A DNA stretch of 64,000 nt. It comes from Pseudosporangium ferrugineum (lineage in GTDB: Bacteria > Actinomycetota > Actinomycetes > Mycobacteriales > Micromonosporaceae). The stretch spans positions 124,001-188,000 of the forward strand of contig NZ_PVZG01000015.1 of assembly GCF_003002065.1 (NCBI RefSeq), read 5' to 3'. Under the pieces are notes generated by a model. The model was not told where the DNA came from, ran no database searches, and saw nothing but the letters and a program-made list of their open reading frames with translations. Every line of letters starts with the position of its first letter. Within the stretch, counting starts at the first letter, position 1. Below are positions 18,854-27,417 of the stretch, piece after piece. Made by a program: the position numbers and the translations under genes.

Positions 18854-19851
18854 CCGAGCACCAGTTCACCGGAGTACACCCGGCGGATGACGTCCTCGAT
18901 GCTCGGCTCGTCCACCCGGATGTCCACCAGTTCGGCGAGCCCGGCGAGGGCGGTCACCACCTGCCCGGCCGTCATGGCGAAGCGGTCGAAGCGCACCGCG
19001 TACCGGACGGGGGTGTCCTCGACCGTGACCTCCGCGCCGGGCAGCGACGCCCGCAGGGTCTCCAGCGGCGCCGGCCGGGCCGTCTCGATGTGCAGGATCC
19101 GCTCCCGCGCGAAGCGGTCCTTCACCGCCTCCAGGTCGCCGTCGAAGATGATCCGGCCCTCGTCGATGATCACCAACCGGCGGCAGAAGCCCTCGATGTC
19201 GGCGAGGTCGTGGCTGGTCAGCATCACGGTCGTACCCTCGTCCCGGACGCTGCGGAAGAACTCCCGCACCCGGTCCTTGACCGCCAGGTCGAGCCCGATG
19301 GTCGGCTCGTCGAGGTAGACCACCCGCGGCGCGTGCAGCAGGGCCGCCGCGAGATCCGCGCGCATGCGCTGACCCAGCGACAGCTTCCGGCCCATCACCG
19401 GCAGGATCTCGCCGAGCGCCAGCACCTCGTCGAACCGGGCCAGCCGCTTGCGGTACGTCGCCCGGTCGATGCCGTAGAGGTCACGCAGCACCGCCAGCGA
19501 CTCGGCCACCGGCAGGTCCCACCACAGCTGCGTACGCTGCCCGAACAGCACCCCGATCCGGTGCGCCACGGTCATCCGGTCCCGCTGCGGGTGCAGGCCG
19601 TCGATGCGTACCTCGCCGGAGGTCGGCACCAGAATCCCGCTCAGCAGCTTGACGGTGGTCGACTTCCCGGCGCCGTTCGGGCCGACGTACGCGACCGCCT
19701 CGCCCGCCTCGATCGACAGGTCGACGTGATCGACCGCGACCTTGTCGGTGAACCGCCGGGCGAACAGGTGCTTCACGGATCCGCCCAGCCCGGGACCCTT
19801 GTCCGGCCGGCGGAACACCTTGGTGAGGGCTTTCGCCTCGACGATCGGCAT
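18850..19851 (-). CDS. ABC exporter ATPase subunit (COG4586 type)
   Basis: ATP-binding subunit of 333 residues: Walker A YVGPNGAGKST, signature LSLGQRMRADLAAALL, Walker B VVYLDEPTIGLD and the switch His in LTSHD. The C-terminal 90 residues form the extra domain typical of the COG4586 branch. First gene of a three-gene operon on the minus strand (19851 to 17278). No regulator gene is adjacent. Confidence 0.93.
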   Translation of the reverse strand: MPIVEAKALTKVFRRPDKGPGLGGSVKHLFARRFTDKVAVDHVDLSIEAGEAVAYVGPNGAGKSTTVKLLSGILVPTSGEVRIDGLHPQRDRMTVAHRIGVLFGQRTQLWWDLPVAESLAVLRDLYGIDRATYRKRLARFDEVLALGEILPVMGRKLSLGQRMRADLAAALLHAPRVVYLDEPTIGLDLAVKDRVREFFRSVRDEGTTVMLTSHDLADIEGFCRRLVIIDEGRIIFDGDLEAVKDRFARERILHIETARPAPLETLRASLPGAEVTVEDTPVRYAVRFDRFAMTAGQVVTALAGLAELVDIRVDEPSIEDVIRRVYSGELVLG

Positions 19852-20030
19852 GCGTCAGCAACCCCCCGTACCGTGCACGACATCGACCGACACCACCGTA
19901 CGGAACCGCTTCCGGACCGCAATCCAATTACCGTGCCCGTGGGACGCGCGACCGTGCCCCTATGTGCACGGGTCGCCGATGGACCATGTCCTCCCGTCCC
20001 GTGCACCACGGCCGCAGCAGAGGAGCCCTC

Positions 20031-20273
20031 ATGCCCGCCGAGGAAGACACCGGCCCCGCCCCTCACCCGCCGTCCGCGGTGCGCGTCGCGGTCACCGCCG
20101 GCCTCATCGGGGGCCTGATCGGGGCAGCCATGAGCGCCCTGGTCAACTACGCGCTCGTCGGCCTGCCGGGCAGCACGGCGGTCAACGTCCTCAACCACGC
20201 CATCTCCGGCCTGCTCAGCGGCTTCCTCGGCGGCTTCTTCGGCCTCCTGATGTACCGCCGCAAGCACGACTGA
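20031..20273 (+). CDS. Small two-helix membrane protein
   Basis: Eighty residues with AGAGGAG nine bases before the ATG. Two glycine-rich hydrophobic helices (about residues 16-42 and 48-75) with GLIGGLIGAAM and GLLSGFLGGFFG small-residue motifs, ending in Y-R-R-K-H-D. Not recognised; it could be a small holin-like or packing protein. Its stop lies at the start of a bidirectional hairpin. Confidence 0.72.
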   Translation: MPAEEDTGPAPHPPSAVRVAVTAGLIGGLIGAAMSALVNYALVGLPGSTAVNVLNHAISGLLSGFLGGFFGLLMYRRKHD

Positions 20274-20304
20274 GGCCCGCCTCGCGGGATGCGGGACGGG
20301 CCTC
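20272..20304. terminator. Bidirectional hairpin between converging genes
   Basis: Arms GAGGCCCG and CGGGCCTC pair perfectly across a 17-base loop that itself contains GC-rich complementarity. It sits between the convergent small membrane protein and GH2 genes and probably terminates both. Confidence 0.6.
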
Positions 20305-20318
20305 TCACTGCCGTTCGA

Positions 20319-23300
20319 TCAGCGGGCGCCCGCGGTGTAGAGCGCCGTGATCTCCTCGTCGGTGAGGGTGCGGTTGTACGCGTGGACCTCGTCGATCGCG
20401 CCCGACCAGTAGTCGGTGCGGTTGCCGGCGTACTTGGCGCGGCCCACCGACAGCGGGCCGGTGCTCGCCACGTCCGGGCCGGCCGGGACCGCGGCGACCC
20501 GCCGGCCGTCGACGTAGAGCCGGACCTCGCCGGTGGCGTGGTCGCGGACGCCGGCGAGGTGGTACCAGCGGTTCAGGTCGGGGGTGACCGCCAGCCGGGC
20601 CCGGTTGCCGCCCGGGGTGCTGAAGGCGAAGGCGCCCTGGCCGTACTGAAGGTAGAACGGGTTCTCCTGGGCGCGACCGTCCTGGCTGACCACCGTGGCG
20701 TAGTTGCCCGGCAGCTTGTCGAGCGTCACCCAGGCCGACACCGTGTAGTCCTTCGTGGTGTCGAGGACCGGCGCCGCGGTGTCGGCGTAGTCGCCGTCGC
20801 CGTCGAACTTCAGCGCCTTGCCGCGGTTGCCGGCGATCCACGAGGTGTCGCCGGTCAGCGTCAGGTGGGCGTTGCTCCCGCTGGTGTCGCGGGCCGTCGT
20901 GCCGGTGCCCTCGTCCAGGCTCCAGTCGCCCCGGCCGGGGAAGGCCGCCGGGTTGCCGGCGGTGGCTCCGGCCTTGATCACTTCGAGGTTCACCGCCCGT
21001 ACGGCCGCGGCGTCGACCTTGATCTCGCGCCGGTCGTACGTCCACAGGCCGTTGAGCTCGTTCTCCAGGTCGGTGATCTGGGTGTAGACCGAGCCGGACA
21101 GCTCCGCCCGCGCCGCCTCCACGTAGAACTGGCGGGTGTTGTCGACGTACTTGGCCGTCAGTGCGGCCTTGTCCGGGACGCCGCTGTAGATGTTGGCCGG
21201 CGCGCCGGGCCACATGTGGCCGGGGGTGCGCAGGGTGAAGCCGCCGTGCTCGCCGTCCATCGCGACGCGGGTGGCGTCCGGGAACGGCGGGTCGTTGTTG
21301 ACGTAGTCGTGGTGGTCGATCACGTCGCCCTTGCCGGAGTCACCCTTGGAATCGCAGCAGTTCACGCCGCTGTGGGCGTTGAGGATGCGGGACGGGTCCG
21401 CCGCCTTCATCTGCTCGGCGATGCGGCCGGTCTCCTCCCGGTTCCACTCGCCCCAGCCCTCGTTGAAGACGATCCAGCCGATGATGGACGGGAAGCTGTG
21501 CAGCTGCTGCATCATCTCCCGGCCCTGGCTGAGGAACGCCTGCTGGCCCTCGGTGCCCTTGATGTCGGCGGAGACGAAGTCCTGCCAGACCATCAGGCCG
21601 AGCTCGTCGGCGTGCCGGTAGAAGCGGGCGGACTCCACCTTGATGTGCTTGCGGACCGCGTTGAAGCCGAACTTCTTCGTCTCCTCGAGGTCGAAGCGCA
21701 GCGCCGCGTCGCTCGGCTGGGTGTAGAGGCCGTCCGGCCAGAAACCCTGGTCCAGCGTGGCCAGCGAGAAGATCGGCTTGCCGTTGAGGACGAGCTTCGG
21801 GAAACCGCCCACCTTCTGTACGGCGATCGAGCGCAGGCCGAAGTAGCTGCGGGCGCTGTCACTGCTGCGCCCGTCGGTCAGCTTGACGTCCAGGTCGTAC
21901 AGGTACGGGTCGTCCGGGCTCCACAGCCGCGGGCCGGCGATCTTCAGCCGGAGGTCGCTGTTGGCCGTACCGGTGACGCTGCCGGCCTTCTTGCCCTTCT
22001 TGTCCAGGACGGTGACGGTGACGCGGGCCCGCGGCGAGGCCGTGGCCGAGGCGACCTTCACGACGACCGAGCCGGTCGCCACGTCCGGGGTGCTGACGAC
22101 CTGGTCGATCGAGGCGGCGGAGACCGGCTCCAGCCACACGGTCTGCCAGATGCCCGACGACGGCTCGTAGACGATGCCGCCCGGGTTCAGCGACTGCTTG
22201 CCCTTCGGCTGGTTCGGGCCGGTCACGTCGGTGACGCCGACGATGATCTCCTGCGGGCCGTGGCCGCGCAGCGCGCCGGTGATGTCGGCGGTGAAGGCGT
22301 TGTAGCCGCCGGTGTGCTCGGTGACGAGCTTGCCGTTGACCCAGACCTTCGCCTGGTAGTCGACCGCGCCGAAGTTCAGCTTGACCCGCTTGTTCCACCA
22401 GCCCTTGGGGACGGTGACCACCTTGCGGTAGAACATGTGGTCCTCGCGCCGCTCGATGCCGGACAGCTGCGACTCGACCGGGAACGGCACGATGATCCGC
22501 TCGCCGAGCTTCTTGCCGAAGACCGGCTGCTCGCCGGCCTCGGCGCCGGCGAACTCCCACGGGCCGTTCAGGTTGAGCCAGTCCTTGCGGACGAGCTGCG
22601 GCCGGGGGTATTCCGGCAGCGGGTGCCGGCGGTCCAGCCGGTCGCCCCACGGGGTGGTCAGCCGGTGCGTGGAGAGGTTGGTGGCGGTGCGACTGACCTG
22701 CGGCACGGCCTCCCCGCCCACGATCAGGCCGCCGTTGCCGTCGTAGTTGACCCGGACCTTCTGCTTCTTCTGTACGGGCTCAGCCAGCGTGACCACGATC
22801 CTGGTGCGATCGCGCCGGTCGACCCGCGCGGACGCGATCGGGAACGGGGTGGTGTCCACCTCGACCGTGAGGTGGGACGCGAACTGCGCGAGGTCATTCA
22901 CCCGGCCGTCGAAGTCGGCGACGACGGTCTTCCCGTCCTCGCCGACCTCGAAGGCGACCGGGTACACCTGGAAGCCGTCCGGCGGGGTGAACGCCGACTC
23001 CGGCACGATCTGCTTGGCGAGGCCGGCCCCGGCCCACCGCAGGAAGAGGTTCGCGCCGCCGACATCCTGGAACATCTCGATGCGTACGGTGTGCGCCACC
23101 CCCGCCTCCAGGCGCACGGGCGCGCTGGTCTGCTCGACGTCCCAGTCGCCGACCCAGTGGTCGATCACCGGCTTCTCGTCGAGCAGGAAGCGGAATCCGT
23201 TGTCACCGATCATGGAGAACGTGTAGTCCCCGGTGGCCGGCGCGGTGAGCTTGCCGGTCCAGCGGGCGGTGGTGTGCTCCGAGCGCCCGGTCAGCGTCTG

Positions 23301-23534
23301 GAACGTGCCGACCAGGCCGGGCAGGTCGATGTTGGAGTCGAGCAGGGTGCCGCCGAGCTCCGCGAAGTCGCGGGCGCCGGGGGCGGACATGCGGAAGTAC
23401 TCGCCCTTGAGACCGTGCACGGTCACTGCCGCTTCGGGCGCTGGGGCGGCGGAGGCGGCGCCGGTGGGCACCGCGAGAACGGAGACGACCAGCAGGACCG
23501 CGAGGAGCAGTGGTCGCAGGGGCGATCGTGGCAT
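20319..23534 (-). CDS. Secreted GH2-family glycosidase with PA14 and LamG domains
   Basis: Exported enzyme of 1071 residues; ATG 23534 follows AAGGGA and starts a signal peptide ending near GAASAAPA. Order: PA14 carbohydrate-binding domain (about 40-170), an Ig-like domain (about 185-290), GH2 sugar-binding jelly roll (about 300-450), GH2 Ig domain, TIM barrel (about 560-860) and a C-terminal concanavalin-like LamG domain (about 890-1070). In the barrel, RKHIKVESARFYRHADELG and WIVFNEGWGEW carry the expected acid/base Glu; MDGEHGGF is the likely nucleophile region. Substrate could be beta-galactoside, glucuronide or mannoside. The upstream 50 bases are AT-rich with CATGCATG and GACGTC elements. 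Confidence 0.9.
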   Translation of the reverse strand: MPRSPLRPLLLAVLLVVSVLAVPTGAASAAPAPEAAVTVHGLKGEYFRMSAPGARDFAELGGTLLDSNIDLPGLVGTFQTLTGRSEHTTARWTGKLTAPATGDYTFSMIGDNGFRFLLDEKPVIDHWVGDWDVEQTSAPVRLEAGVAHTVRIEMFQDVGGANLFLRWAGAGLAKQIVPESAFTPPDGFQVYPVAFEVGEDGKTVVADFDGRVNDLAQFASHLTVEVDTTPFPIASARVDRRDRTRIVVTLAEPVQKKQKVRVNYDGNGGLIVGGEAVPQVSRTATNLSTHRLTTPWGDRLDRRHPLPEYPRPQLVRKDWLNLNGPWEFAGAEAGEQPVFGKKLGERIIVPFPVESQLSGIERREDHMFYRKVVTVPKGWWNKRVKLNFGAVDYQAKVWVNGKLVTEHTGGYNAFTADITGALRGHGPQEIIVGVTDVTGPNQPKGKQSLNPGGIVYEPSSGIWQTVWLEPVSAASIDQVVSTPDVATGSVVVKVASATASPRARVTVTVLDKKGKKAGSVTGTANSDLRLKIAGPRLWSPDDPYLYDLDVKLTDGRSSDSARSYFGLRSIAVQKVGGFPKLVLNGKPIFSLATLDQGFWPDGLYTQPSDAALRFDLEETKKFGFNAVRKHIKVESARFYRHADELGLMVWQDFVSADIKGTEGQQAFLSQGREMMQQLHSFPSIIGWIVFNEGWGEWNREETGRIAEQMKAADPSRILNAHSGVNCCDSKGDSGKGDVIDHHDYVNNDPPFPDATRVAMDGEHGGFTLRTPGHMWPGAPANIYSGVPDKAALTAKYVDNTRQFYVEAARAELSGSVYTQITDLENELNGLWTYDRREIKVDAAAVRAVNLEVIKAGATAGNPAAFPGRGDWSLDEGTGTTARDTSGSNAHLTLTGDTSWIAGNRGKALKFDGDGDYADTAAPVLDTTKDYTVSAWVTLDKLPGNYATVVSQDGRAQENPFYLQYGQGAFAFSTPGGNRARLAVTPDLNRWYHLAGVRDHATGEVRLYVDGRRVAAVPAGPDVASTGPLSVGRAKYAGNRTDYWSGAIDEVHAYNRTLTDEEITALYTAGAR

Positions 23535-23643
23535 CGAGTGTTTCCCTTCGATCAACGATGGGTTGCGACCACAATCAACCATTCACATGCATGACGTCAA
23601 CACAAAGAAACAAGTACGGACATTCGCTCGGCGCGCACGACGA

Positions 23644-23674
23644 AGCCCGGCGGTCCGTTTCGGACCACCGGGCT
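23644..23674 (-). terminator. GC-rich hairpin downstream of deacetylase gene
   Basis: Arms AGCCCGGCGGTCC and GGACCACCGGGCT pair with one mismatch around a five-base loop, 18 bp after the deacetylase stop in its direction of transcription. No U-tract follows. Confidence 0.5.
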
Positions 23675-23692
23675 CGGGTGTCGGCGGGTGCG

Positions 23693-24415
23693 CTAGGGGC
23701 GTACGGCCACGGCGTGGAACACCTGGTCGCCGTACGGTATGTCGGTCGGGGTGTAGGCGATGCGGCCCGCGCAGAGGCCGCGTGCGGCCAGGTCCTTCGC
23801 GATCAGGGGCACCGCCTCGATCGTCGCCGGGGGCCAGTCGTGCATGAGGATGATGCCGCCCGGCTGGAGGGTGTGTGCGGCCGCGGCGATCTCCTCGGCG
23901 GTGACTCCCGCCCAGTCGCGCGAGTCCACCGTCCACAGGACCTCGAGCAGGCCCATCCGGGCCGCGTCGGCGCGCACCTGGTCGTCGGTCTCGCCGTACG
24001 GGGGCCGGAACAGGGTCGGTTCGCGGCCGGTGATGTCGCGCAGCACCCACTGCGTGCTGGCGATCTCCTGGAAGGTCGCCGGCTCGCCGATCTGGGGCAG
24101 GTGCGGGTGGCTGAAGGTGTGGTTGCCGATCCACATCCCGGCCCGCTGCTCGGCGCGGACCAGTTCGGGCCGGTCGAGGGAGTTGTTGCCCTGATTGAAG
24201 AAGGTGGCCCGCAGGCGGTGGGCGCGCAGCGCGGCCAGCAGTTGATCGGTCGTCGCGCTCGGACCGTCGTCGTAGGTCAGGCCGACGTACCCGTTGCGGC
24301 ACGGCTTCTGGTGCGCGGCGGCGGGCTGGGCCGGCGACGCGCCGGTGAAGCCGAAGACGGCGAGGGTGGAGGCCGCCAGCAGGGCGGTGACCCGGGAACG
24401 AAGACGGTCGGTCAT
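23693..24415 (-). CDS. Secreted polysaccharide deacetylase (NodB fold, CE4)
   Basis: Exported metal-dependent deacetylase of 240 residues. AAGGAGGAG directly precedes ATG 24415; the signal peptide ends near PAAAHQ. All five CE4 motifs are visible: TYDDGPS (Asp 49-50), NHTFSHPH with the two metal His (99 and 103), RPPYGE, DSRDW and LMHDW. It would remove acetyl groups from chitin, peptidoglycan or xylan. A TTCCGGAAA-type inverted repeat lies about 70-100 bp upstream. Confidence 0.93.
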   Translation of the reverse strand: MTDRLRSRVTALLAASTLAVFGFTGASPAQPAAAHQKPCRNGYVGLTYDDGPSATTDQLLAALRAHRLRATFFNQGNNSLDRPELVRAEQRAGMWIGNHTFSHPHLPQIGEPATFQEIASTQWVLRDITGREPTLFRPPYGETDDQVRADAARMGLLEVLWTVDSRDWAGVTAEEIAAAAHTLQPGGIILMHDWPPATIEAVPLIAKDLAARGLCAGRIAYTPTDIPYGDQVFHAVAVRP

Positions 24416-24482
24416 GGCTCCTCCTTGGGGTGCGGGCGATTCGTACGCTAGGAGCAACACCGAAACCCGTCAATAGAAGCAA

Positions 24483-24516
24483 CCGGAACTTCCGGAAACC
24501 TTCCAGCAACTTCCGG
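24483..24516. promoter_or_regulatory. TTCCGG-rich inverted and direct repeats in divergent spacer
   Basis: CCGGAACTTCCGG (24483-24495) is a perfect palindrome around a central base, and AACTTCCGG occurs again at 24508-24516, giving direct copies 21 bp apart. It lies between the deacetylase and the alpha/beta hydrolase starts. The 9-mer TTCCGGAAA inside it recurs upstream of the xylanase and GH26 genes. Confidence 0.5.
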
Positions 24517-24531
24517 CCTATGCTGACCCGC

Positions 24532-25314
24532 ATGACTGGTCTGCGGCTCTACTACGAATGGCACGGCAAACCGGGCGCCTCGCCGTTCCCGCTGCTCCTG
24601 ATCCACGGTGGCGGTTCGACGATCGAATCCAACTGGGGCCGGTTGATCCCCGCGCTGGAGGAGTCGCGCCGGATCCTCGCCGTGGAGTTGCAGGGGCACG
24701 GGCGTACGGGGGCGGGCGACGGGCCCGCGTCGTTCGAGGGGTCGGCGGACGACGTGGCGGGGCTGCTCACGGAGCTCGCCGTGGGCCCGGTCGACGTGCT
24801 CGGCTTCAGCAACGGCGGCCAGGTCGCGATGCAACTCGCCGCGCGGCACCCCGGGGCGGTGCGCCGGCTCGTCGTCGCCTCCGCGCCCTTCCGCCGCGAC
24901 GGGATGATCGAGGGATTCTGGGACGGCATGGCCGCGGCCACGTACGCCGACCTCCCGCAGCCCTACCGCGAGGCGGACCTGGCGGTCAGCGGCGACCCGG
25001 CACACGCCGAGCAGATGTTCCGGCTCGACCGCGACCTCATGCTCACCGGCTTCACGGACTGGCCCGAGGCCCTGGTCGCCTCGATCGTCGCGCCGACGCT
25101 CGTGATCGCCGCGGACCGGGACGTGGTCCGGCCGGCGCACGCGGTGCAGCTGGCCTCGCTCATCCCCGGCGCCCGCCTGCTGATCGTCCCCGGCAATCAC
25201 GGCGACTACCTCGGCGAACTGGCCTCGGCGGCCGGCGGCGACGGTCCGCTCCGGCGCATCCTGCCCTTCATCGCCGGCTTCCTCGACGAGAAGGGCAGGG
25301 TGCGAACAGGGTGA
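24532..25314 (+). CDS. Alpha/beta hydrolase
   Basis: Cytoplasmic alpha/beta-fold hydrolase of 260 residues (ATG 24532; an in-frame ATG at 24520 is also possible; neither has a good ribosome site). LLLIHGGGST forms the oxyanion loop, GFSNGGQ holds the nucleophile Ser, VIAADRDVV the acid Asp and PGNHGDY the His. It resembles esterases and C-C hydrolases; substrate unknown. Confidence 0.88.
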   Translation: MTGLRLYYEWHGKPGASPFPLLLIHGGGSTIESNWGRLIPALEESRRILAVELQGHGRTGAGDGPASFEGSADDVAGLLTELAVGPVDVLGFSNGGQVAMQLAARHPGAVRRLVVASAPFRRDGMIEGFWDGMAAATYADLPQPYREADLAVSGDPAHAEQMFRLDRDLMLTGFTDWPEALVASIVAPTLVIAADRDVVRPAHAVQLASLIPGARLLIVPGNHGDYLGELASAAGGDGPLRRILPFIAGFLDEKGRVRTG

Positions 25315-25318
25315 GCGC

Positions 25319-25693
25319 TCAGGCCGGGCCGGGGCGGAACGAGCAGCCGGCGTCCGGGTCGTAGGAGACCTCGATGACCTCGTTGAGGCGGTCGCGGGCC
25401 TCGGCGAGCTCGGTCATCTGCCGCTCGATCCGGTCGCGTTCGGCGATCAGCCGCGAGCGTGCCTCCGGGGTGCTGACCCCGGCGTCGATGTGGACCATCA
25501 GCTCCCCGATGGTCCGGCTGGACAGTCCGGCCGAGAACAGGTGCTGGATCAGTGCGACCCGGTGGACGGCGGGCTCGGGGTAGTGGCGGTGGCCGCCGCT
25601 GCTGCGGACGGCGGGCAGCAGGTGCTGCTCCTCGTAGTAGCGCAGCGAGCGCACGCTCACGCCGGTGCGGGCGGCCAGTTCGCCGATGCGCAT
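25319..25693 (-). CDS. MerR-family transcriptional regulator
   Basis: Regulator of 124 residues with GGAGG before ATG 25693. The N-terminal winged HTH reads MRIGELAARTGVSVRSLRYYEEQHLLPAVRSSGGHRHY, followed by a coiled-coil dimerisation helix (about 75-110). The C-terminal tail is short with one Cys (DAGCSFRPG), as in redox- or small-ligand-responsive MerR proteins. It is divergent from the SDR gene with a 61-bp spacer containing an imperfect dyad, so it probably regulates the SDR and quinone-reductase genes. Confidence 0.92.
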   Translation of the reverse strand: MRIGELAARTGVSVRSLRYYEEQHLLPAVRSSGGHRHYPEPAVHRVALIQHLFSAGLSSRTIGELMVHIDAGVSTPEARSRLIAERDRIERQMTELAEARDRLNEVIEVSYDPDAGCSFRPGPA

Positions 25694-25718
25694 GATGACC
25701 TCCGCCACAACGGTCTTG

Positions 25719-25740
25719 AATCTTCCATCAATGTCAGGTT
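25719..25740. promoter_or_regulatory. MerR-type operator candidate
   Basis: AATCTTCCAT-CA-ATGTCAGGTT is an imperfect dyad (7 of 10 arm positions match) in the middle of the 61-bp divergent spacer. A TTGAAT element at 25716 and TCTAGC about 18 bp further would place it within the elongated promoter spacer that MerR proteins remodel. Confidence 0.45.
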
Positions 25741-25754
25741 CTAGCGTACGAGGC

Positions 25755-26456
25755 ATGCGGATCTCAGGAGCAACTGCCCTCGTCACCGGGGCCAACCGCG
25801 GCCTCGGCCGGCACTTCGCGACGAACCTCCTCGCGCGCGGCGCCACGGTGTACGCCGCCGCCCGGCGCCCGGAACTCGTCGACGTCCCGGGCGCCGAGGT
25901 GGTCCGGCTGGACATCACCGACCCGGCCTCGGTGGCCGCCGCCGCCCGGACGGCCACCGGTGTGAATCTGCTCGTCAACAACGCGGGCATCGCCACCGGT
26001 GCCGAGCTCGTCGGCGGCGACCTCGACCTGATCCGCGCCGAGATGGACACGCACTTCTGGGGCACGCTGTCCGTGATCCGCGCCTTCGCCCCGGGCCTCG
26101 CCGGCGGCGCGATCCTCAACGTGCTGTCGGCGCTGTCGTGGTTCGCCTCACCGGGCAACGGCGCGTACGCCTCGGCCAAGGCCGCGCAATGGAACCTGAC
26201 CAACGCCGTACGCGGGGAGCTCGCCGCGCAGCGTACCCAGGTCACCGGCTTGTTCCTCGGCGCCGCCGCCACCGACATGACGGCCGGCAAGGACGTGCCG
26301 GAACACCTGCTCGCCGATCCCGCGGCGGTCGTCGGGGCGGCCCTGGACGGCCTGGAGGCCGGGCGGTGGGAGGTCCTCGCCGACGAGACGGCGGCGATGG
26401 TGAAGGGATCGCTCGCGGGCGACCCTCAGGCCTTCTACTCCGCGATCGGGGCATGA
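25755..26456 (+). CDS. Short-chain dehydrogenase/reductase
   Basis: Classical SDR of 233 residues: NAD(P) motif TGANRGLG, NNAG at about residue 75, and catalytic Ser...YASAK (Ser in LSALSWF, Tyr and Lys in Y-A-S-A-K). ATG 25755 matches the family N-terminus. The final ATGA overlaps the next start, coupling it to the MDR oxidoreductase. Confidence 0.92.
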   Translation: MRISGATALVTGANRGLGRHFATNLLARGATVYAAARRPELVDVPGAEVVRLDITDPASVAAAARTATGVNLLVNNAGIATGAELVGGDLDLIRAEMDTHFWGTLSVIRAFAPGLAGGAILNVLSALSWFASPGNGAYASAKAAQWNLTNAVRGELAAQRTQVTGLFLGAAATDMTAGKDVPEHLLADPAAVVGAALDGLEAGRWEVLADETAAMVKGSLAGDPQAFYSAIGA

Positions 26457-27415
26457 GAACGATGCGTGCGGTGCGCTACGACGAGTTCGGGCCGGCGGAC
26501 GTGCTCCACGTCGCCGACGTGCCGGTACCCGCCATCGAGCCGGGCGAGGTCCTGGTGAAGGTCCGCGCGGCCGGCGTCGGCGGCGGCGAGCCGGCGATCC
26601 GGGCCGGCAGGCTGCGGCGCGTCCTGCGGCACCGGCCACCGGCGGGCGTCGGCAACGAGTTCACCGGCCACGTCGAGTCGGTGGGCGCCCGGGTCAGCGG
26701 CCTGCGCGCGGGAGAGGCGGTCTGGGGCCTGATGCCGCACCTCACCTTCGGCAGCACCGCCGAGTACGTGGCCGTCCCCGAACGGCTGCTGGCCCCGGCG
26801 CCCCGCACGATCGACCTGGTCGAGGCCGCGGCGCTGCCCTCGGCGGGAACCACCGTGCTGACCGCGCTGACCGTCAGGACACGGCTGCGGGCGGGGCAGC
26901 GGCTGCTCGTGCGCGGCGCCGGCGGTGGCGTCGGCACCGTCGCCGTACAGCTCGGCAAGCATCTCGGCGCGCACGTCACCGCCCTCGTCAGCACCGGTGC
27001 CGCCGAACGGGTACGCGACCTCGGCGCCGACGAGGCGGTGGACTACCGCGGCGACGCGGTCGCGGGGCTGGGCCCGTACGACGTCATCCTCGACCTGGTC
27101 GGCACCGACCTGCCGGCCTTCCGCCGGATGCTGTCCCGCGACGGCCGGATGATTGCGCTGGCCCTGGACCCCGCGCGCCTGGCCAGGAACGTCCTGTTCC
27201 TGGCCAGGGGCGCGCTCGGCCGGTCGCGCCGGGTCGTCAGCTTCAGCAACGACCCGGACCGCGGGACGCTCGCCGACCTGACCCGCTACGTCGACGCCGG
27301 AGCTGTCCGGCCCGTGGTCGACACGGTCCTCCCGATGGCGGGGACCGCCGAGGCGCACCGCCGCATCGAGGCGGGCGGAGTCCGCGGCAGGTACGTCATC
27401 GACGTGACCGCCTGA
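26453..27415 (+). CDS. Quinone oxidoreductase-like MDR enzyme
   Basis: Zinc-less medium-chain reductase of 320 residues with LLVRGAGGGVGTVAVQLGKHLGA as its NADPH-binding motif. Starts in the ATGA overlap with the SDR gene and thus shares its MerR-controlled promoter. Probably reduces quinones or reactive enones in a stress response. Confidence 0.9.
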   Translation: MRTMRAVRYDEFGPADVLHVADVPVPAIEPGEVLVKVRAAGVGGGEPAIRAGRLRRVLRHRPPAGVGNEFTGHVESVGARVSGLRAGEAVWGLMPHLTFGSTAEYVAVPERLLAPAPRTIDLVEAAALPSAGTTVLTALTVRTRLRAGQRLLVRGAGGGVGTVAVQLGKHLGAHVTALVSTGAAERVRDLGADEAVDYRGDAVAGLGPYDVILDLVGTDLPAFRRMLSRDGRMIALALDPARLARNVLFLARGALGRSRRVVSFSNDPDRGTLADLTRYVDAGAVRPVVDTVLPMAGTAEAHRRIEAGGVRGRYVIDVTA

Positions 27416-27417
27416 CC

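Noticed and set aside
20289..23594. 1101-residue plus-strand frame
   Set aside because: Antisense shadow of the GH2 gene; Val/Arg/Gly-rich, no motifs.
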